Position numbers and translations under genes: made by a program. The notes under the pieces were generated by a model. It made no database searches. It was not told the DNA's origin and was given only the letters and a program-made list of their open reading frames with translations. DNA of 12,525 bases. It comes from Thermofilum sp. GTDB lineage: Archaea > Thermoproteota > Thermoprotei > Thermofilales > Thermofilaceae. Of the stretch, positions 7,060-12,525 are shown in pieces (position 1 is the stretch's first letter; the number at the start of each line of letters is the position of its first letter). The stretch is from positions 1 through 12,525 of the forward strand of contig JAJHRM010000052.1 in the NCBI GenBank assembly GCA_020832965.1. The letters run 5' to 3'.

Positions 7060-8139
7060 TCAGCCCTCAAAGATAGATTTTAATATTTTTTCATATCTAT
7101 TTCTTGCTTTTTCAAACGTAAACATTTTGTAAATAGTGTTAAGCGCGTTTCTTGAATATTCTTCCCATAAGCCTTCATCAGAGATGAGTTCATTAACTTT
7201 AAATGCTATTCTAAACAGATCTTTGTCGCTATGTACTAATAACCCAGAAATACCGTCCTTTAATACGTCTGGGATTCCTCCAACATCTGTAGCAAGTACT
7301 GGAGTACCACATGCCATGCTTTCCAATAATGCATTTGGCAAACCCTCGCTATACGAAAGAAGAACAAATAATCGTATTGTATTATATATTATAGGTAATT
7401 TATCACCTTGAATTGTACCTAAATACATAATTCTGTGGTCGCCCTTTGACAGTCTCTCGAAAAATTTCTCGTAAGAACCAAAACCTGCAACATATAATCT
7501 CACTGACGGGTTTAAACGAGATAGAATATAATAAAGATCAAGAAGTCTGTGAATTCCTTTCCTATAGTTAAGTGCTCCAACATATCCTATTGCAAGATCC
7601 CTCTCATCGAAATTGTTGATTTTCTTGAATATATTTATATCAACATATAGTGATCCTAATACAACTTGATTTCTGATCTTCGTATTCCACAGTTTAATTA
7701 CGCTAGGCATCTCTATTATTATTATATTCGATAATAGTAAACTGATCCTTGAAAACAGTTTATCAACTACATTATCGGGTTTTTGTGCTACAAAAATCGC
7801 TGTTTTAATCGAAAATAATTTAAGTAACATCAGATGGAATAATAGAGGAGGAGCTAAGATTATTGCCCCCCGAACACGTAACTGGAATAATATCTTTATT
7901 AACTTTGCAATAGAAATAATTCGCAGGTAATAATATCTAATCCCCGTACCTCTGCATTTTCCTTGCGTGCATATTGGAATCCAAAGAACTTTCGGATTGC
8001 AAGGAGGATCATCACCACTAATTACGATTATCTTATCTACCTGGTTTGTAGCAGTAAGAACATATACGAATTTTTCAAGAAATGCTTTAGTGCTGGGGTT
8101 ACTATGCGGGTTTCCTACTATAAGCAATAATTTTTTCAT
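7060..8139 (-). CDS. GT4-family glycosyltransferase
   Basis: A 359-residue GT-B glycosyltransferase of family GT4. It opens KKLLLIVGNPHSNPSTKAF rather than with the usual GG-x-E loop, and its N-terminal domain is short. The donor domain begins at LAIGYVGALNYRKGI (182-196), has LYVAGFGSYEKF (215-226), and carries the E-x7-E motif at E265 and E273 (SEGLPNALLESMACGTPVLA) followed by DVGGIPDVL. Three cysteines at 47, 57 and 62 lie close together in a stretch with two prolines, unusual among its neighbours, and could form a disulfide, which is common inside crenarchaeal cells. The start is six bases past the stop of the preceding GT4 gene, and its own stop is six bases before the DUF2206 gene. Sugar specificity is unknown. 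Confidence 0.9.
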   Translation of the reverse strand: MKKLLLIVGNPHSNPSTKAFLEKFVYVLTATNQVDKIIVISGDDPPCNPKVLWIPICTQGKCRGTGIRYYYLRIISIAKLIKILFQLRVRGAIILAPPLLFHLMLLKLFSIKTAIFVAQKPDNVVDKLFSRISLLLSNIIIIEMPSVIKLWNTKIRNQVVLGSLYVDINIFKKINNFDERDLAIGYVGALNYRKGIHRLLDLYYILSRLNPSVRLYVAGFGSYEKFFERLSKGDHRIMYLGTIQGDKLPIIYNTIRLFVLLSYSEGLPNALLESMACGTPVLATDVGGIPDVLKDGISGLLVHSDKDLFRIAFKVNELISDEGLWEEYSRNALNTIYKMFTFEKARNRYEKILKSIFEG

Positions 8140-8145
8140 ACTGCT

Positions 8146-9315
8146 TTACCCAATTAAGGATTTATAAACCTCTATATAGCCTTTAGCTATGGAATCAAAA
8201 TCATATTTAACAGTACCGTTCTTAGCGTTCGTCCCAATTTTTTTTCTCAAGCCCTCATTATTCATTAATATCTTTATATTTTTTGCAAGCTCTACAAAGT
8301 CACCAGCAGGAAATAAGAAACCGTTAATTCCATGTTGAATAAGCTCATTAGGTCCTGGAATATTACTTGCTATTACGGGTTTGCCTAGGGCCATTGCTTC
8401 TAGCACTACAATTCCAAACGTTTCATAAAATGAGGGAAGAACAAATATGGAGCACCGTGCTAAAATGTTTAAGAAGTTATTATGTGGTAAAAAGGGTAGG
8501 AATTTTACTTTACTCTCTATTCCCAGAGCTTTAACGAGGGATCTTAAGTATTTTTCTTTAGGGCCTGAACCTGCAATAACCAGCCTAAGTGATGAATAAG
8601 GAGCGTCTTTAATTACTAGTGCAAAGCCTTTTATTAAAATGTCGACACCTTTTTCACCAGAAAGCCTTCCACCATATAGAATAAAGCCATGATCTTCGCT
8701 TTTAATCTTGTAAAGCTTATTTATTTCGACCCCATTAGGTATATGAAATATTGGTTTTCCAGACTTCATATTCTCTAATAGATTTGTATAATATTTGCTG
8801 GGAACTGTAATAGCATCAGAGTATTCAATAGCACGTTTTTGAATCTTTAGATTAAAAGGTCTTTTAATATGCCAAAGTATACGTTTACTAATAGAACTTC
8901 TTACAGGAATTGTAGTCCAATCATAGAATGGACTATGAAACGTGAATACCTTAGGAGTTGTTAGTGAGTTTTTAGTGATAAAGGCATAATACGCAGTATA
9001 AGCATCTGCAGATTGTATAATGTCCGGACTCAATACCTTTATATGTTTTGCCACGATCTTCGAAAATACCAATTTCGTTGCCACATTTTTCAGGATCGAA
9101 TCGTGTAAGTGTGGTGCCTGGATATTAACTATATGAACACCGGCAATGTTTTCGATAAAACGTAGGGACTTCCAGCGACGTAAAATGAAGACTTCGAGCC
9201 CCCTTTTGGCTAATGCTTTAGCTAATCCATAAAGTTGGAATTCTGTACCTAGTAAATTCTCTTTTTCAAAGTCTTCATATACTCCGCTAGCAGTAGAAAT
9301 TATTGCCACGTTCAT
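8146..9315 (-). CDS. GT4-family glycosyltransferase
   Basis: A 389-residue GT-B glycosyltransferase of family GT4, the most canonical of the four. The N-terminal domain has NVAIISTAS at 2-10 and LLGTEFQLYGLAKALAKRGL at 21-40. The donor domain has FILYGGRLSGEKGVDILIKG (211-230) with the R and K that bind donor phosphates, LVIAGSGPKEKYL (245-257), and the E-x7-E pair at E298 and E306 (YETFGIVVLEAMALGKPVIA). The frame is open back to 9366, but ATG 9315 is the better start: it overlaps the preceding gene by ATGA, has GAGGT nine bases upstream, and gives a protein starting directly at the first beta strand. The extra 17 residues from 9366 do not look like family sequence. Confidence 0.92.
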   Translation of the reverse strand: MNVAIISTASGVYEDFEKENLLGTEFQLYGLAKALAKRGLEVFILRRWKSLRFIENIAGVHIVNIQAPHLHDSILKNVATKLVFSKIVAKHIKVLSPDIIQSADAYTAYYAFITKNSLTTPKVFTFHSPFYDWTTIPVRSSISKRILWHIKRPFNLKIQKRAIEYSDAITVPSKYYTNLLENMKSGKPIFHIPNGVEINKLYKIKSEDHGFILYGGRLSGEKGVDILIKGFALVIKDAPYSSLRLVIAGSGPKEKYLRSLVKALGIESKVKFLPFLPHNNFLNILARCSIFVLPSFYETFGIVVLEAMALGKPVIASNIPGPNELIQHGINGFLFPAGDFVELAKNIKILMNNEGLRKKIGTNAKNGTVKYDFDSIAKGYIEVYKSLIG

Positions 9316-10442
9316 GAGAGCTTTACCTCTATGATTTTTGTAAACATTAAAGCCACTTCTTTCCATGTAAATATGGGTATGTTTTTCTCATTAAGAATGT
9401 TATTTTCTCTCCTTAATTCATCAAGTATAGCTAAGGCTAGTGCTTTGGGAGATGAATCAATAACTCTTGCAACACCTATTTCTTCGACCCATTTGGATGC
9501 GATGCTCCCTCTTGTCATGATTAGTTTCTTTCTTCTTGCGAAGACTTCATTTATTAGTAATGGATAGCTTTCGCCTGCGTGCCTGGTGGGGAGGACTACG
9601 ACGTCTGAGGCGTCGATGAGGGCTATCTTGTCCTCCTCGCTAACGTACCCGAGAACCTTTATCCTGTCTTCGATGCCAGCCCTCCTAGCAATCTTCAAAC
9701 ACTTCTTCAGGTATTCTCCATCACTCTTACCTGCTATCACCAAAACGGTATTGGGTTCTTCTTTAGCCACTTGAATGAAGGCTTTGACCAGTATGTCTAG
9801 CCCTTTAGTTGGATGTATTCTCCCAATGTATGCGATGATTCTTTCATCGATATTATATTTCCTTTTGAAAACTGCTGCCATGTTAGGGAGCTTCAAGTAC
9901 TCTTCATTAATGCCGTGAGGTAGCACGATCGCGTCTATAGAATATTTCTCTTTCAATAATTTCTTCTCATAGTTATTTGTTACAAGGATAATATCAGCTA
10001 AATTAATCATTTTCTGAGTAATCCATTTTTGATATAGATAACCGAATATTCTTATAAAGGGATTATAGTGATGTTCCAGATAGTCAACGCCTATGAAATA
10101 TACTGCTAGAGGTTTTCCAAGCCTCTTAGCTTCTTTACTGATCTTATATGTGAAATAACTGTTTTGGCTCCAGCAAATTATAACATCAATTTTTTCTATA
10201 ATTTTCCTAGGGAATTCTATGGGAATTGTAAGATCTGGAAAGAATATTTTCAAGGTCTTTATCCTATGGATGTAAACGTGACTCATTATTTCTTCTTTAG
10301 GTCTACCCTCAGCACCGTAGGAGCTTGTTATTACGTGAACCTCGTGGCCCAGCCTCGCCGTGCTTTCCGCCAGCGCTTTGATTGCGTTTTCTATGCCACC
10401 AACGACGGGCCAGTAGTGATGAAACACATGAGCGATTCTCAC
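9312..10442 (-). CDS. GT4-family glycosyltransferase with mosaic base composition
   Basis: A 376-residue GT-B glycosyltransferase of family GT4. It begins at GTG with RIAHVFHHYWPVVGGIENAI, a textbook N-terminal loop with GGIE at 15-18. The donor domain carries IAYIGRIHPTKGLDILVKAF (203-222), LVIAGKSDGEYL (234-245) and the E-x7-E pair at E291 and E299 (GESYPLLINEVFA). The usual ACG-x-PV after the second glutamate reads ARRKKLI, a divergent end to the donor site. The GTGA overlap with the upstream GT2 gene and the ATGA overlap with the next GT4 gene suggest translational coupling on both sides. Composition changes sharply inside the gene: GC-rich at its first 120 bases, AT-rich in the middle, GC-rich again over about 9575-9700, then AT-rich to the end, which suggests recombination between diverged alleles. 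Confidence 0.92.
   Translation of the reverse strand: MRIAHVFHHYWPVVGGIENAIKALAESTARLGHEVHVITSSYGAEGRPKEEIMSHVYIHRIKTLKIFFPDLTIPIEFPRKIIEKIDVIICWSQNSYFTYKISKEAKRLGKPLAVYFIGVDYLEHHYNPFIRIFGYLYQKWITQKMINLADIILVTNNYEKKLLKEKYSIDAIVLPHGINEEYLKLPNMAAVFKRKYNIDERIIAYIGRIHPTKGLDILVKAFIQVAKEEPNTVLVIAGKSDGEYLKKCLKIARRAGIEDRIKVLGYVSEEDKIALIDASDVVVLPTRHAGESYPLLINEVFARRKKLIMTRGSIASKWVEEIGVARVIDSSPKALALAILDELRRENNILNEKNIPIFTWKEVALMFTKIIEVKLS
9325..9329 (-). promoter_or_regulatory. Ribosome binding site deciding the start at 9315
   Basis: GAGGT on the minus strand, nine bases before ATG 9315 and within the end of the upstream GT4 gene. It supports initiation at 9315 rather than at the in-frame upstream codon at 9366. 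Confidence 0.5.
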
Positions 10443-11311
10443 TTATGTGCCGCCTTTGCTATTCCCTTCACTGCAGGGGGCCCGTTCAGTAGCGCGTACG
10501 TGGTCAGTATCGCGTAGCTTAGCACCTTTTTGTGGAGGGGGTACCGCCACTTGTTCATGAAGTACGTGTGGTTCCTCCACTTCCAGTACATCCTGTCTTC
10601 GAGGTCAGAGTATCTATTTCCGCCGCTCTCCATTGCTAAGTGATATGCAAAGAATCTTGGTTCAAAGATTATCTTATACCCGAGCGCCTTAACCTGTCTC
10701 TGTAGGTCGCTTTCCTCTCTGTATCCGCTTCCCTTATAGTTGCTATCGTACATGATGCTCTCACCTAGTATTCTGACAGCTATCGCCATTAAGGGTGTCG
10801 TGTAATCGACCTCTCTAGGTCCATGCTTGTTGTTTAGTATGATAAAGCCTGTGAGTTTAGTTAGAATATCGGCTAGATAGGGCACGTTAAGCGTAAAATC
10901 CGGATCTACCTTTCTCCTTCTAAGGTTAACGACCCTGCCGCTACACACACCAACTAAAGGATCTTTTAGCCAGCGGAGGACCGGTGCTAGTGAGTGATCT
11001 CCAGGGTAAATGTAGTCGTCGTCATAAGTCACAAGCACATCATCGCTCCCTAGCTCCTTGATGGCCAAAGCAAATACCTTGTTGCGCGCCTTCGCTGAGC
11101 CTCTCCTGCCGACCCTGATGGCGTGTATTACCTCGAATCCCGCGTCCGTGGCGAGCTTCACGGTTGCCGCGTACTCTTCGGCTTCGCTCGCCGACGCGGC
11201 GTCTGCGACGATCACGAACCCTCTCACCAGTTTGCTGCCCACGAATGAACGTAGGCACAGCCTCAGCGCTGCGACCCTATTATAGGAGGGTATGCCCACG
11301 AAGATCTTCAT
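10439..11311 (-). CDS. GT2-family glycosyltransferase (soluble, GT-A fold)
   Basis: A GT-A-fold inverting glycosyltransferase of family GT2, about 290 residues. It opens MKIFVGIPSYNRVAALRLCL, the usual first strand with P-S-Y-N. A variant of the sugar-nucleotide loop, GRRGSAKARNKVFALA, follows at about residues 68-83, and YDDDYIYPGD at 96-105 holds the D-x-D metal site. GSGYREESDLQRQ near 194-206 supplies the acidic catalytic-base region (EE/ED). A short hydrophobic stretch (KVLSYAILTTYALL) near the end could associate with the membrane, but no full transmembrane bundle is present. ATG 11311 is chosen; GTG 11320 in frame would add three residues, and neither has a clear Shine-Dalgarno. It overlaps the next GT4 gene by four bases (GTGA) and follows the membrane GT2 gene by about 68 bases. 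Confidence 0.9.
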   Translation of the reverse strand: MKIFVGIPSYNRVAALRLCLRSFVGSKLVRGFVIVADAASASEAEEYAATVKLATDAGFEVIHAIRVGRRGSAKARNKVFALAIKELGSDDVLVTYDDDYIYPGDHSLAPVLRWLKDPLVGVCSGRVVNLRRRKVDPDFTLNVPYLADILTKLTGFIILNNKHGPREVDYTTPLMAIAVRILGESIMYDSNYKGSGYREESDLQRQVKALGYKIIFEPRFFAYHLAMESGGNRYSDLEDRMYWKWRNHTYFMNKWRYPLHKKVLSYAILTTYALLNGPPAVKGIAKAAHK

Positions 11312-11379
11312 CGTGCACACGCGCTAATGCAAATGGCAACGTTAGACCTGTGACCGGGCAACATGAACGCTATTTTCAG

Positions 11380-12477
11380 CTACTTCGCCTCTTTCTCCCA
11401 AGCTATGTCCTTTGTTTTGAGGTTCCTGACTGCGGCGGCCATTAGGTAGAGCTGCATTGTGACCCATGTTCTGTATGGTTTGTAGGCGAGGAGCAGGGCG
11501 CCGAGCGTGAGCAGGGCAAGTGCAAGGAGTGATCCACTTACGACGCCGGCGAGGAGCAGGATTGTGGCTACCGCTAGTAGCCATGGGTTGGCTAGGTGGA
11601 GCCATGCCTCGATTAGCAATGTTTTTCTGAAGGGTTTGGGGGCTTGTCGTAGTAGCTGTAGTGAGCGTGTGAAGTGTTGGATGAGGTGTTGGGCTCTGCG
11701 TATCCTCCACTTGTGGTATTCCTTGGGCAGGGCTTCGATGCTCCATAGGTCTTCGGGGGCGATGGCCCTGTATCCTTTTAGGGCGATGAGGGTTGCTGTG
11801 TGGCTGTCGTCTGCTCCTAGGTCGGTTGGGAAGCCGCCGATGGCTTGGAGGAGGTTTCTGCGGAAGGCTGCGAGCTCGCCGTGGAAGATTGGTGTGGCCC
11901 ACATCTTGCTTTCTGCGATTCTCAGCGTGTTGTAGTAGTTCCTGTAGCCTTCCTCGACGGCCGCGGCCCCTTTGCTGGCTGGCTTTTTGAGGCAGGTTAC
12001 GGCTCCGACTTTGGGGTCTGCTAGCCAGGTGACGGCTTTTTGTAGGGTGTCTTGTGTTGCCCAGGTTGCGTCTGCGTCTGTGATGAGGATGATTTCGCCG
12101 GTTGCGTGTTTGAGGGCGGTGTTGAGGGCGTGGGCTTTGCCTCTGCGTTGTGGCTCCTCTAAAACCATCACGTTGAGGCTGGTTTTTTGGGCCCAGTTTT
12201 TGGCGGTTTGCGGTGTGGCGTCTGTGCTGGCGGAGTCTATGACTATGATTTCTAGGAGTTCTTTGGGGTAGTTTTGTCTGGCGATGTCTTCGAGTTTTTT
12301 CTCTATGAATTTTGCCTCGTTGTATGTGGGTACGATGACTGTGACTTTTGGCTTGTAGTTGGGGTCTCGGTTTATGTTCCAGGGCTTGTTGAGCCAGTTT
12401 GTTTTGAGGTAGGTGTAGTAGGCTAGTGGTGTGGCGAAGTGGATTAGGGCTAGTGCTAGTGCCGCTGTTGTCAGCAT
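11380..12477 (-). CDS. Membrane-anchored GT2 glycosyltransferase (processive/dolichyl-type)
   Basis: A 365-residue GT2 protein with a GT-A domain between membrane helices, the layout of hyaluronan-, cellulose- and poly-GlcNAc-synthase-like enzymes. There is one N-terminal hydrophobic helix (2-20). The catalytic domain has VTVIVPTYNEAKFIE at 45-59, VIDSASTDAT at 79-88, RRGKAHALNTAL at 111-122, ITDADATW with D-x-D at 132-139, HGELAAFRR at 199-207, GADDSHT (221-227) in place of the acceptor E-D, and RIRRAQH at 258-264 near the Q-x-x-R-W position, which is not exact. Two or three C-terminal helices span about 292-352. It would start or extend a lipid-linked glycan at the inner membrane face. The coding strand is strongly A/C-biased at third positions, opposite to the FrhB-like gene. 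The frame stays open to the window edge, so an earlier start is possible but not needed. Confidence 0.9.
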   Translation of the reverse strand: MLTTAALALALIHFATPLAYYTYLKTNWLNKPWNINRDPNYKPKVTVIVPTYNEAKFIEKKLEDIARQNYPKELLEIIVIDSASTDATPQTAKNWAQKTSLNVMVLEEPQRRGKAHALNTALKHATGEIILITDADATWATQDTLQKAVTWLADPKVGAVTCLKKPASKGAAAVEEGYRNYYNTLRIAESKMWATPIFHGELAAFRRNLLQAIGGFPTDLGADDSHTATLIALKGYRAIAPEDLWSIEALPKEYHKWRIRRAQHLIQHFTRSLQLLRQAPKPFRKTLLIEAWLHLANPWLLAVATILLLAGVVSGSLLALALLTLGALLLAYKPYRTWVTMQLYLMAAAVRNLKTKDIAWEKEAK

Positions 12478-12524
12478 TTTTGGCTGGGTGTGGTGGTGAC
12501 CGTTGCTTCTAGGAGCGAGTAGTG
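12471..12524 (-). CDS. Probable 3' end of an upstream gene overlapping the membrane GT2 start
   Basis: A minus-strand frame enters at the window edge and reads HYSLLEATVTTTPSQKC to a TGA at 12473-12471, which overlaps the first bases of the membrane GT2 gene (ATGCTGA). The short-overlap arrangement matches other junctions in this operon, so this is probably the tail of one more co-transcribed gene. Eighteen codons are too few to name a function, and a second frame is also open to the edge. Confidence 0.35.
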   Translation of the reverse strand, partial: HYSLLEATVTTTPSQKC

Positions 12525-12525
12525 C

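Noticed and set aside
9316..9366. Upstream start for the GT4 gene at 8146-9315
   Set aside because: The extra 17 residues do not resemble the family and would overlap the previous gene by 55 bases; ATG 9315 has an ATGA overlap and a GAGGT.
10164..10517. A 117-codon plus-strand frame
   Set aside because: It lies opposite the junction of the GT4 and GT2 genes, both well supported, and has no recognisable motif.
11342..11902. A 186-codon minus-strand open frame
   Set aside because: It is a shifted frame inside the membrane GT2 gene, full of Pro, Arg and Ser from A/C-rich codons; the other frame has all the GT2 motifs.

Overview
The window looks like part of a surface-glycan (S-layer, pilin or lipid-linked polysaccharide) biosynthesis locus from a hyperthermophilic archaeon, most likely a crenarchaeote. 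The basis is heavy AGG/ATA codon use, GTG and TTG starts, few Shine-Dalgarno sites, a DUF2206-type membrane protein of archaeal character, and tightly packed GT-B and GT-A glycosyltransferase genes. The exact genus cannot be read from the sequence.

Layout. The left edge (1-615, + strand) holds the 3' part of a sugar-phosphate nucleotidyltransferase, the only forward gene. It converges on a block of minus-strand genes. Positions 616-970 hold no intact gene, but contain a probable frameshifted gene remnant (about 663-883) and a T-rich, terminator-like tract. An FrhB-like iron-sulfur/flavin oxidoreductase lies at 971-2095. Between it and the next gene is a second relic (2213 to about 2608): one continuous reading frame interrupted by two nonsense codons.

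From 12524 down to 2793 the minus strand carries what appears to be one long polycistronic unit. In order of transcription it encodes the tail of an unidentified upstream gene, a membrane-anchored GT2 processive-type glycosyltransferase (11380-12477), a soluble GT2 (10439-11311), three GT4 glycosyltransferases (9312-10442, 8146-9315, 7060-8139), a DUF2206 multi-spanning membrane protein (5320-7053), a polysaccharide pyruvyl transferase (4060-5295) and a fourth GT4 enzyme (2793-4058). Most junctions are 4-base overlaps or gaps of 1 to 24 bases; the largest, between the two GT2 genes, is about 68 bases.

How the genes fit together (inference). The nucleotidyltransferase would supply an activated sugar. 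The GT2 and GT4 enzymes would build a glycan on a lipid carrier at the inner face of the membrane. The pyruvyl transferase would add a ketal-linked pyruvate, giving the glycan negative charge. The DUF2206 protein is a candidate for a step at the outer face (GT-C-like transfer or polymerisation). The FrhB-like protein would do a redox step on a sugar or on the pyruvyl donor side.

Base composition is strongly mosaic. About 2.8-9.57 kb is AT-rich; the flanks are GC-rich, and the right-hand change falls inside a glycosyltransferase gene. Together with two gene relics near the left border, this looks like a recently exchanged glycan cassette. No tRNA, rRNA, CRISPR array or transposase was seen.
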